Assembly: GCA_002336485.1 (NCBI GenBank)
Contig: DDCZ01000023.1
Coordinates: 1-64,000, forward strand
DNA: 64,000 nucleotides
Reading direction: 5' to 3'
Origin: Flavobacteriales bacterium UBA1993
GTDB lineage: Bacteria; Bacteroidota; Bacteroidia; Flavobacteriales_G; Salibacteraceae
Shown: piece after piece, positions 18,552 through 27,700 of the stretch
Numbering within the stretch: position 1 is the stretch's first letter
How the letters are laid out: each line of letters opens with the position of its first letter
Translations under genes and position numbers: made by a program
The notes under the pieces: model-generated
Told to the model about the DNA's origin: nothing
The model's database searches: none
Seen by the model: only the letters and a program-made list of their open reading frames with translations

Positions 18552-19796
18552 CTAAAACAAATAACTAAAGTGAAAATTCAAACTCCCTCCGGCAAATTGA
18601 GAAGGGACGATTAGCGCCTCCAGATTATTTATGGCCAAACCCGCGTGAATATGTTCAGAGACATATCCGCCTCTAATTCCCATTTGGAATGCCCCATAAC
18701 CTCCATATCCGATTGTGCTATGTAAGGCGATAGCTGTATTAAATCTATATCCAATTCGGCCATAAGCAAATGGATTGTAACCAGCATTCCAACGAACCAC
18801 TGCGCCACCGCCTAACTCTAATCCCTTGTCTTTCAGTTGAACAAAGTCAACCTGCGCTGCACCTGGAAGCCAGGTATAATGCCTACCCTTTGATAATGAA
18901 TTGTCGATCCCCCGGGTTAAGCTATCTTCTAAGGCAGTTCCTTCGAACTGCTCGCCTGCTGCCAGTAGATCATTAATCTCAACTCCATACCAATTGAGAT
19001 TCGTATCCACGTCTGCTTGTATTGTTCGTGAACTCCACTCGATTATACCTAGGTTTTGAACAGAGGCACGCATGATCCAGTCAGAAAAATCACCTTGAAA
19101 TTGTCGATTTAACCCAAAATCAAGCGCACCACCAATGCCACTAGGCTTTGCAAAACCCACGTGTGAAGTATCAGACAAATAACCCGTCCCAGTTAGTCCA
19201 ACACCCAATGTATCTCCGAGTGTTCCTGTATAAAGCCATGAACGGGAAATGTCAATTTCCGCCATTTGCTGCCCATTCACAAAACTTGCCATGGCCCAAA
19301 TTGAAGCGCCAATACCTTGGTTATAAGACCAGCCTATGGATAGCTGTTGGTATCGCATTCCTAATCCTGATATGTTTGAAAAATCCAGTGTATCACCTGC
19401 AAATGGTTTATTTCCTTGGAACACAAGTGCCATCGCATTCTTAGGGGTCGAGAAGTGAATATGCGCTCCATCTGACGCTCTAAACAATAAAGAGTGTGGC
19501 CCATTTTTCACATTCCAACTTCCAATAACGCCCGATTCATAATCCATTCCGAGCTTGTTCCGGTCCGCATCCATAATTGAAAGCTGGTCCAGAATTAAGG
19601 ACGGCTCAAGTTGATCGTCAGAAATTAGTGAACCCACAAATCGATTCGAGAAATCGGATGAAGTTGCTGTAATACCTCCGTATGCTCCTACCATGTTTCT
19701 TCCGGCATACTCTGACTGAAAAGACAATATTGGTTCCTGTGCGTATGTAGTAGCAGCATAACTCAGCATGACAAAAACAATGATATGCCGAATCAT
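18552..19796 (-). CDS. DUF5723-like outer membrane beta-barrel protein
   Basis: A 414-residue protein with a signal peptide (MIRHIIVFVMLSYAATTYAQ). The mature sequence is made of alternating amphipathic strands rich in G, Y and F (MRYQQLSIGWSYNQGIGAS, AYGRIGYRFNTAIALHS, GAFQMGIRGGYVSEHIHAG) and ends in an aromatic residue (NFHFSYLF), as outer-membrane barrels do. The N terminus (GRNMVGAYGGITATSSDF) resembles DUF5723 proteins, which are often found near T9SS cargo genes. A role in anchoring or exporting the neighbouring sorted protein is inference. Its ATG overlaps the stop of the upstream lipoprotein gene by four bases. Confidence 0.6.
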   Translation of the reverse strand: MIRHIIVFVMLSYAATTYAQEPILSFQSEYAGRNMVGAYGGITATSSDFSNRFVGSLISDDQLEPSLILDQLSIMDADRNKLGMDYESGVIGSWNVKNGPHSLLFRASDGAHIHFSTPKNAMALVFQGNKPFAGDTLDFSNISGLGMRYQQLSIGWSYNQGIGASIWAMASFVNGQQMAEIDISRSWLYTGTLGDTLGVGLTGTGYLSDTSHVGFAKPSGIGGALDFGLNRQFQGDFSDWIMRASVQNLGIIEWSSRTIQADVDTNLNWYGVEINDLLAAGEQFEGTALEDSLTRGIDNSLSKGRHYTWLPGAAQVDFVQLKDKGLELGGGAVVRWNAGYNPFAYGRIGYRFNTAIALHSTIGYGGYGAFQMGIRGGYVSEHIHAGLAINNLEALIVPSQFAGGSLNFHFSYLF

Positions 19797-21382
19797 TGAG
19801 TTGCGACGTTTAGATCGGCCGTCAACTTATAGCCGATTTGACTATTTGACCGTATATGAATGCTATCGAGCCCCGTGGTATTCAATTGCACATTTGTCTT
19901 AAGAAAACTAGCCCCTTCCAAATTGGAAAACAGTTCTTGATCTACTGGGATTTCAACCACGCTTTTAACTGATTCTTCCACTATTCCGAGTTCATTTTCA
20001 AGCGCACCATCTAAGCTTGTTGGCACTAATAACAGACTGTCTAAAACGGTACCCAACGTATCCATTAGATAAAACTGAACCGTTGCACCGAATGGATAAC
20101 CGTTTTCGAGAAAAAGGTTGAGTTGACCTGAGTTTATGCGCTTGGTAGTATTTGCAGATTGACCCGACTCAAAAGTAAACGCCGCTGTGTCTGTAAACTC
20201 CGCTCCTTTCACAGAGATCACGAGCGGCAAGTCAAGCTTCATAATGGCGCTCAGGTTATGTCCGTACCATGCAAAATCGTTTCCGAGAGAAACATTTCCC
20301 AATGGGTTTACCTCAATCGACAAATCGAACAGAAAACGATCAGGTCGGTTTTCGAGCAATTTATCCAGATTGCTATTCTCGTCGGTAAAGGAAAATGCTT
20401 TTTGCACGTGCCTAACTGGATCGTTTGCGTCATAAAGGTTAACAGCTCGAGTAAAAAACTCATCCGAACCGATAATTGAATGATCGAGCCCAACCTCTTT
20501 TGAGGTTGATCCATTAAATGCTGTCAGTTCATTAATGGAAAGCTTGAGGTCAGCCCCGATGCCGTTATCTATAAAGAGTTCCAGATCATATTCTGTAACG
20601 TTCACTGATTTAAAGGGCAGTTTTTCAAATACCTTGACACTCTCATCTTCGTCGAACTTTAAAGATTGATTGCCAAAGTATCCCTCAATGTACTCTGGGA
20701 TAATATTCTTGACGGTATTTTTGATATTGAATTCATCCCCAGCATTGAATTTATGATTCTCCGTTTCGCTCGGGTGAATCATTGCCTGAATAAAAGTCAC
20801 AACAGTGTTGTAACCCGTACCTGATTCGCCGCGAAGGTCTAAGTCGTATCCCTCGAGAGAATATCTTCTCGTCATGGTATCGTTCGCCTCAATTCGTTCT
20901 TCCACAAAAAACGTATCGCCGTTCAGCGTTGCACTGTATATGGCATACTGAAACAACACGGGCTTGTCTATGGTGTTTTCCAAAAAGACCTCAATCTCCG
21001 ACTCGCGAATTACCCCATATGTTAGCTCAACATCCTTAACTTCTAGTCTGGTGTCTTCTTTCTGAACAAAGAAGGGAACGCCAGGAGGAAACGTAATGCT
21101 AATAGGAATAACAAAGCCAGTATCAATACTATAGTCTGGAATCCCAATAAGGGTATCTAACCCTAGGCTAACCAAGGTTTCGCTGGCAACAATGTGAATC
21201 AACTCCTCGTTATCCGCAATCAAATTATCGCTGGTTACGTAGTCAGAAAAGTTCAACTCCCCATAAGCAATCGGCGCTACGAGATCCACATTCCAACTGG
21301 CCAATTGTAAATCTCTTCGACACGATGTTGCGAAAAGAACGAAGGCAAAAAGAAATACAAGTGGGCGTGGAATAATTATCAT
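19793..21382 (-). CDS. large lipoprotein of unknown function, first gene of operon
   Basis: A 529-residue protein starting with the lipoprotein signal MIIIPRPLVFLFAFVLFATSC (lipobox cysteine at residue 21). The remainder is beta-rich with long runs of alternating hydrophobic residues (FVIPISITFPPGVPFFV; LSINELTAFNGSTSK) and no motif I can name. A GYPFGATVQFYLMDT block near residue 430 resembles repeats seen in other Bacteroidota surface lipoproteins. It heads the operon with the DUF5723 barrel, the T9SS-sorted protein and the GT-C glycosyltransferase, all overlapping or abutting, so it probably works at the outer membrane with the barrel. Confidence 0.6.
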   Translation of the reverse strand: MIIIPRPLVFLFAFVLFATSCRRDLQLASWNVDLVAPIAYGELNFSDYVTSDNLIADNEELIHIVASETLVSLGLDTLIGIPDYSIDTGFVIPISITFPPGVPFFVQKEDTRLEVKDVELTYGVIRESEIEVFLENTIDKPVLFQYAIYSATLNGDTFFVEERIEANDTMTRRYSLEGYDLDLRGESGTGYNTVVTFIQAMIHPSETENHKFNAGDEFNIKNTVKNIIPEYIEGYFGNQSLKFDEDESVKVFEKLPFKSVNVTEYDLELFIDNGIGADLKLSINELTAFNGSTSKEVGLDHSIIGSDEFFTRAVNLYDANDPVRHVQKAFSFTDENSNLDKLLENRPDRFLFDLSIEVNPLGNVSLGNDFAWYGHNLSAIMKLDLPLVISVKGAEFTDTAAFTFESGQSANTTKRINSGQLNLFLENGYPFGATVQFYLMDTLGTVLDSLLLVPTSLDGALENELGIVEESVKSVVEIPVDQELFSNLEGASFLKTNVQLNTTGLDSIHIRSNSQIGYKLTADLNVATQ

Positions 21383-21569
21383 ATGCAGATGATCAAAGGT
21401 GCTAAAAATTGGATGGATTGCTCAACTTTCAATGAATAAGACGAGCGCGAACATCCATGCGAAAGCATCCAAGATTTACAGTTCATCGATCTAACAAGTT
21501 TTATATCGAAAACATATGAAAGTTAATAACCCTATCGTTAATTATGGCGTATAATTAAGAGATGGGAAA

Positions 21570-21577
21570 TAGCTTTG
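21570..21577 (+). promoter_or_regulatory. -7 element TAGCTTTG for the small membrane protein gene
   Basis: TAGCTTTG is an exact TAnnTTTG match ending ten bases before the ATG at 21588. No TTG at the right -33 distance was found. Expected leader is only a few bases. Confidence 0.45.
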
Positions 21578-21587
21578 CGATAGCATC

Positions 21588-22031
21588 ATGAATCAGATAA
21601 TTCCAAAACCAGACTTAAAGTTTTTTATCTCATGGCTGGCATGTTCGGCCTCCATGTTCCTTTTGTCCTATGGTTGGCATGGATTCATACTTAATGACTT
21701 CCTAAAGATCTCTTATCCGCTAGACATCTTTCTAATAATATCCGTGCTTGTTTATTTGGGAATAGGCCTTTTTATCACCACCCTGACTTACGTCGGCAAA
21801 AAAATCAAGGATTCCTTCAAGTATGGAATGTTAGTCGGGGCCATTGCTGGGGTGTTCATTTATGCTGTTGCCTTTCTTTTCGGAATAAGCTTTTATACGA
21901 TCATCGACCTAAAATACATTGCCTTAGACCTAGGATGGCAGGCATTCGAACAATCGTTTGGTGGTCTGGTGTGCGGATGGCTCTACCGCTTCCAATACCT
22001 AAGAGAACGTCGCTTGCTTCACGCTAACTAG
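21588..22031 (+). CDS. hypothetical four-helix membrane protein
   Basis: A 147-residue inner-membrane protein with four hydrophobic segments (about 12-32, 46-68, 79-102 and 112-132) and short charged loops. The first helix contains WHGFILNDF, a motif that recalls small 'DUF1761'-type proteins, but I cannot assign a family with confidence. It ends in a basic tail (YRFQYLRERRLLHAN). It converges on the ABC exporter gene, overlapping it by eight bases, and appears to have its own promoter. Confidence 0.55.
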   Translation: MNQIIPKPDLKFFISWLACSASMFLLSYGWHGFILNDFLKISYPLDIFLIISVLVYLGIGLFITTLTYVGKKIKDSFKYGMLVGAIAGVFIYAVAFLFGISFYTIIDLKYIALDLGWQAFEQSFGGLVCGWLYRFQYLRERRLLHAN

Positions 22032-23811
22032 CGTCTTGCAGATTGTGTAGGTTTTTGTACACGCCATTTTCAATCTTCAAAAGCTCGTCATGTGTTCCGG
22101 ACTCACGAACTATACCATGCTCCAGCACTACTATTTTATCGGCACTCCGAATTGTACTCAAACGATGCGCGATGATAAGGCTTGTTCTTCCCTTCATAAG
22201 TATCTCAAGTGCATCCTGCACATGGCGCTCATTTTCGGCGTCTAACGAAGAAGTTGCTTCATCCAATATTAACACCTTAGGATCCTTCAAAATTGCGCGC
22301 GCAATTGCCACACGCTGACGTTGTCCGCCACTCAATTGGATTCCACGCTCCCCAACTTTGGTCTCGAAACCTTCTGGAAATCCCCGAATAAACTCCATCG
22401 CGTTGGCCTTAAGGGCTGCAGCTTCAACTTCGACTCTGGTGGCTCCGGGTTTGCCGTATTGAATATTTTCAAAGATTGTCCCTCCAAAAAGCAAGATTTC
22501 TTGAGGCACGAGGGCCATCATTGATCGAGTCTCATTTATTGAAAGGTCATTGATCGGCATTCCGTCGATTTGAATTTCTCCCTGATCGATCGAGTAAAAT
22601 CGAAGCAGCAAAGAGGCAATCGTAGACTTGCCAGCTCCACTGGCGCCGACGATAGCAACCTTTTCGCCCTGATTGACTTGAAAAGAAACATCTCTAAGCA
22701 CAGGTTTGTCCGGCCTCGAAGGGTAACTAAAAGCAACCTGGCTAAATGAAAACTTGCCTGAGCGAGACCCACTACCATGCCTTTCTTCGATAGCCTCCTC
22801 CAATGGTTCTTCCAATAAGTCGAACAAATTCTCCGTTGATCCGATGGCCTTCTGAACTTTCCCGAAAATATCAGCTACTCCACCAATTGAACCTCCGACA
22901 AAAACGCTGTAAAGAATGAATGACATAAGGACGTCCATACCAATCTCTCCCGAGTTTTTTAAGCGCACGCCGTACCAAATCACCAAAACAATCGCCCCGA
23001 ATAATCCAAGGATAATAAATGAAGCAAAGGCTCCCCTCCACTTTGCACCGAGCATTGCCACCTTACGCACATTTTCTGCAACCACGTTGTATCGAGCTGT
23101 CTCAAAGGGTTCGTTTGTGTATGACTTTACACTCTGAATTCCCTGAAGGGTTTCATCCACAATAACTTGAGAATCCGCCAATTCATCCTGTGTTTTCTTA
23201 CTTAGCTTTCGAATGAACTTGCCAAAAAAGAAGGCTGCGAGCATCATGACTGGGAGGGAAATGAGCATCACCAGAGTCAACTCTACGCTGTAAAAAAACA
23301 AGAGTGAAATGCCAAATACAATGGTAATGGTCTGCCTAACCATCTCCGCCAAAGTGGTCATGAACGTATCCTGAAGCTGGCTTATATCGTTGCTGATTCG
23401 GCTATTCAATTCGCCAACCCTATGACTAGAGAAAAATGTCATAGGCAATCGAACTAAGTGCCGATATGTATCCTTTCGGATGCTGGCTATGGCACGTTCG
23501 GTAACATCAGCGAATAGATAAATCCGCATAAATGAAAAAAGCGCTTGTAAACTAAACGCACCGATTAAGAGCAAGGCAACCTGATCAATATTTTCCAAAT
23601 TAAAGAAACGGTCAATCGGGCTATCACTCACTTCATCTCCACCCACCAATCTTCCGATTAAACCTGGGAAGGTCATAAATGTCACGGACGACAGCAGCAG
23701 AAACACCAAGCCAAGCGTGAACTTTGCTTTGTATGGCTTCACATACTCAAAAATTCGCAGTGCGCGTTTAAATCCGGCTTTGGTAATTGACTTCGGCGCT
23801 TCCTTTTTCAT
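22024..23811 (-). CDS. ABC transporter, fused permease and ATPase (MsbA/multidrug type)
   Basis: A 595-residue half-transporter. The membrane domain (about 28-325) has six predicted helices. The nucleotide-binding domain has Walker A GASGAGKST at 389-397, the Q-loop VPQEILLFGG, the signature LSGGQ at 493-497, Walker B VLILDE at about 513-518 and the H-loop IIAHRLST. The length fits homodimeric lipid or drug exporters such as MsbA/BmrA. The substrate cannot be read from sequence. A second, more divergent exporter of this type is encoded at 35161..36921. The gene is transcribed alone, divergent from the NUMOD4/HNH gene. Confidence 0.88.
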   Translation of the reverse strand: MKKEAPKSITKAGFKRALRIFEYVKPYKAKFTLGLVFLLLSSVTFMTFPGLIGRLVGGDEVSDSPIDRFFNLENIDQVALLLIGAFSLQALFSFMRIYLFADVTERAIASIRKDTYRHLVRLPMTFFSSHRVGELNSRISNDISQLQDTFMTTLAEMVRQTITIVFGISLLFFYSVELTLVMLISLPVMMLAAFFFGKFIRKLSKKTQDELADSQVIVDETLQGIQSVKSYTNEPFETARYNVVAENVRKVAMLGAKWRGAFASFIILGLFGAIVLVIWYGVRLKNSGEIGMDVLMSFILYSVFVGGSIGGVADIFGKVQKAIGSTENLFDLLEEPLEEAIEERHGSGSRSGKFSFSQVAFSYPSRPDKPVLRDVSFQVNQGEKVAIVGASGAGKSTIASLLLRFYSIDQGEIQIDGMPINDLSINETRSMMALVPQEILLFGGTIFENIQYGKPGATRVEVEAAALKANAMEFIRGFPEGFETKVGERGIQLSGGQRQRVAIARAILKDPKVLILDEATSSLDAENERHVQDALEILMKGRTSLIIAHRLSTIRSADKIVVLEHGIVRESGTHDELLKIENGVYKNLHNLQDAS

Positions 23812-24007
23812 CGGCGCGAAAGTCGGGATTTAACCAGATAGAATTTCAAGAATTGCGGCTATCCTCTTACTGCGGTATGATAAATTCTATGGTTACTCGA
23901 TTCCCTTTATTAAATTTGATACGTACTTACCTAACCAAATCAATAAAACTCTAATGCAGTTAAACCAAATTGACCGTATGAGTTCGTAACTAAATTTAAT
24001 TTACATC

Positions 24008-24604
24008 ATGATCAAATCGTATTGGGACGAGGAATGGAAAAAGGTGGATCTTAGCCAAGACAAGCTGAGGAATAAATATGATATCTCCAACTATGGACGA
24101 ATCGTAAGCTATCGTGTCAAAAGAGAAGATGGAAAAGTATTAAAGGGTAGTCTGGTTGACGGATACCCGGTTTTCCGCTACAAACAATTCACAAGAGAAG
24201 ACGGCAACGTTACTGTCAAAAACAAACAGATTTTCATTCACAAATTGGTCGCCGCATATTTTGCTGACCCGAAGCGTGAAGATGATCGATACGTGATTCA
24301 CTTGGATTACAACAAGATGAATAATCACGTTACCAATCTAAAGTGGGCCACCAAGCGTGAGATGGAGCTGCATCAGCAGAAAAACCCAAACGTTTTAAAA
24401 GCGCGAGAGCTCAGAAAAGAGCGAAAGCCGTATAAGGGTCATAAGTTGAATGCTACCCAGGTAAAAAGACTGAAGCGTAAAATTTTCGATCCGAATAGAA
24501 AGACAAGATTGAAAATTCTGGCGAAACAGTTCAACATCTCTGAAATGCAACTGTATCGCATCAAGTCCGGAGAAAACTGGAGCCATGTAACCATAGACGA
24601 CTAA
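24008..24604 (+). CDS. NUMOD4/HNH-type DNA-binding protein with C-terminal HTH, stand-alone
   Basis: A 198-residue basic protein built like a free-standing homing endonuclease. Residues 23-60 contain a NUMOD4-type segment (KYDISNYGRIVSYRV). Residues 76-115 form an HNH_3-like zinc-free nuclease core: IFIHKLVAAYF, then VIHLDYNKMNNHVTNLKWAT, with the NN...NLxW signature. Residues 147-192 (KLNATQVKRLKRKI; ILAKQFNISEMQLYRIKSG) form a helix-turn-helix that could read DNA. No intron, intein or phage gene surrounds it, so a domesticated role in regulation is possible. A TAnnTTTG box lies at 23911-23918, about 90 bases upstream, and a strong terminator follows. Confidence 0.7.
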   Translation: MIKSYWDEEWKKVDLSQDKLRNKYDISNYGRIVSYRVKREDGKVLKGSLVDGYPVFRYKQFTREDGNVTVKNKQIFIHKLVAAYFADPKREDDRYVIHLDYNKMNNHVTNLKWATKREMELHQQKNPNVLKARELRKERKPYKGHKLNATQVKRLKRKIFDPNRKTRLKILAKQFNISEMQLYRIKSGENWSHVTIDD

Positions 24605-24610
24605 GAATCT

Positions 24611-24645
24611 GCCCGCCTCGAATACATGAGACGGGCATTTTTTTT
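24611..24645 (+). terminator. factor-independent terminator after the NUMOD4/HNH gene
   Basis: GCCCG and CGGGC plus CTC/GAG pair around an 8-base loop (one unpaired base on each side), followed by a run of nine T. It starts seven bases after the stop codon. Confidence 0.8.
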
Positions 24646-24687
24646 GACAATTTCGACGAGCATTGGAGGCGCCTGAGCGTTGGGTAC

Positions 24688-24695
24688 TACATTTG
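24688..24695 (+). promoter_or_regulatory. -7 element TACATTTG for the Asp-box T9SS protein gene
   Basis: TACATTTG matches TAnnTTTG and ends five bases before the ATG at 24701. A TTG at 24663-24665 lies 22 bases upstream, within the wider range accepted for the -33 box. The message should be leaderless or nearly so. Confidence 0.5.
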
Positions 24696-24700
24696 TTAGC

Positions 24701-27700
24701 ATGATGAAATATTCCCTTCTCACAATCCTTCCCCTATCCCTAATTATTTCAGCGAATGCCCAGACAACTGACACGGCCAACGTACCAGTTTGGGCAGAGA
24801 TGATGCAAGATCCAGATGCGAATTTTTACGAGACGCAACATGCGTTTGAGATGTATTTCGAGGGTCGAGAACGCCAGCGAGGGGACGGATGGAAAGTATT
24901 TAAGCGATGGGAGAATTTAAAAAAGGATCAAATTAATCTAGATGGAACCTATTTAGATTTGACAGCTCAGGCAGAAGCATTTGAAGCTTGGCAGATTTGG
25001 AACAATCAAACCAACACACAGGGAATTGAGTCTGAAAATGGTGCGTGGGAAGAAGTTGGCCCAATTGCAAAACCAGTTAACGGGACAGGCCAACCGAATG
25101 GAAATGGCCGCTTAAATACCATCGGATTTCACCCAACCAACGAGAATATTTTTTGGGTTGGCGCACCGGCTGGTGGATTGTGGAAAACGACCGACGGTGG
25201 TATTACTTGGAGTTCTAACACAGATGAGCTGGCCACACTTGGGGTATCGAGCATTCTGATCGATCCAACAAACACCAATGTGATGTATATCGGAACTGGA
25301 GACCGAGACGCAGGAGATTCACCAAGCCGTGGTGTGTACAAATCAACCGATGGTGGAACAAATTGGACCCAATCAAATTCAGGAATGGGAAACAGAACGG
25401 TTGGCGCAATGATCATGCACCCTTCTAATTCCTCTTACATTCTTGCTGCTACAAGCGGTGGCGTATATCGCACGCAGAATGGCGGCTCAACATGGACACT
25501 TGAATCGACTTCAGCAAATTATAAAGACATTAAGTACAAACCAGGAAGCTCAACCGTGGTCTATGCCACCGAGACGAGTTCTGGAGCTGGTTTTTACAGA
25601 AGCACCAATGGTGGCGATACTTGGACTCAAGTGACAAGTGGTCTTCCAACCAGTCCGCAACGATATTCTATTGGAGTATCTGAAGATGACGCAAACGTTG
25701 TATATGTGCTATGCTCGGTTAGTTCAGCATTTGGTGGATTGTACAAGTCGAGCAACTCAGGTGTTAGTTTTTCAACTCAATCAACGACGCCAAACATTTT
25801 AGGATGGAATGAAAACGGGAGCTCCTCAGGCGGTCAGGGCTGGTACGATTTAACTGTAGCGGTTGATCCAGATGACGCATCGATTGTATATGTGGGTGGA
25901 GTGAACATCTTTAAATCAACAAACTCTGGAGTCACTTGGGATTGCTCTGCCCATTGGGTTGGAAGCTCAACTGCGGCATCCGTGCATGCTGATCAGCACT
26001 GGCTTTCATACTCACCTGTCAGCGGCAAATTATATATCTGTAATGACGGAGGCATATACTACACGGCCGATGATGGCGCAACTTGGCCGGAGTTAAGTTC
26101 TGGTCTTGGAATTGGTCAACTATACAAGATTGGCGTAAGCCAACAAACCCATGCGCACGTAATTAATGGATACCAGGATAACGGAACGGCCCTCTGGTCA
26201 GATACGCTTTTTAGAACGGTACGTGGAGGCGATGGCATGGAATGCATCATTGACTATTCGGATGACGCCGTGATGTATGCATCCGTCTATTACGGAAGAA
26301 TTGCTCGCTCATTAAACAATGGTTACAACATGGGTGGATTTGCGGGGATCAACACAAACGGCATTACCGAAAGTGGGGCCTGGGTGACTCCATATATTTT
26401 GGATAAGGACAATCCGAACATCATGTTTATCGGATATAAGAACATTTGGAAAACGACATCGGCAAAATCCAGTTCGGTAAACTTCTCCCCAATATCAAAC
26501 AGCCTTGCTGGGTCCAATTCAAGCAACATGCGGCAGATGAGGCAAAGCAAAGTTGATGGAAATCGAATGTTTGCCATCCGCAGTGACAACAAGTTTTTCA
26601 GAACAGATAATGTACATGCGACTACTCCATCTTGGACAGACCTTACCAGTTTACTACCCGGTTCGGGAACCCTTCGCGATGTTGAAACAGATCCATTCGA
26701 TAAAGACATACTATGGATTTCGCGGGGGAATTTGATTTGGAAATCAGTTAATGGAGGAACGAGTTGGTCAAACTATACAGGGAACTTGCCAAACCTCAGC
26801 TACAACACCATTATCGCAGATCCACTAAGCAATGGCGGCCTTTATGTTGGCGGCTACGCAGGTATCTATTACCGAGATAATTCGCTATCCAATTGGACTT
26901 CATTTTTTGATGATTTCCCGACGAACGTTAGCAGTCGTGAACTAGAGATTTACCACCCACAAGGCAACTGGCAAGGAAGTCGAATTCGATCGGCTACTTA
27001 TGGAAGAGGACTTTGGGAAAGCGACTTGTATGATCCTGGCACATTAGATCCTCTTGCCTTTATGGACCTTTCTGTCGACAGCACAGACGTTTGCTCGCTA
27101 GATACCATCGATTTATTCAACAACACCGCCTACGGAGTCACATCTACACTATGGGTTATTAGCCCGAGCAGCAATGTCACCTTTGTAAATGGCACAAGCG
27201 ATACGAGTATGAATCCGAGCATAGTGCTATCAGACACAGGCTATTATTCGGTTAAACTAGTGGTCGCAAATGGTAACGGTTCAGATTCAATAATCCGTGA
27301 CAGTGCCATTGTGGTTTCAAATGGATTGAGCTTTCCATGGTTTGATGATTTTGAAGGAAATAATGGATGCGCAACATCGAGCTGCGTCACAACATGTGAT
27401 TTAAAAGACTGGAGAAATGTTCAAAATGGTGGGGAAGACGATATCGACTGGCGTGTAGATGCCGGAGGCACACCATCAGGAGGAACAGGGCCATCGGTTG
27501 ATTTCAATCCAGGAACGGACTCAACGAATTACTTGTATTTAGAGGCTACTGGCTGCGCAAGCCAGCTCGCACTGCTCGAGAGTCCATGTATCTTAATTGA
27601 CGAGGTAACGAGCCCAGAATTCAAATTTGCATTTCACATGTATGGATGGAATGCATGGATTGAGGACTTAGAAGTAGATATTCTCTCAAACGGATCTTGG

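Noticed and set aside
24008..24604. Group I intron or mobile element around the HNH gene
   Set aside because: No split gene, no terminal repeats, no duplicated target and no phage genes on either side.
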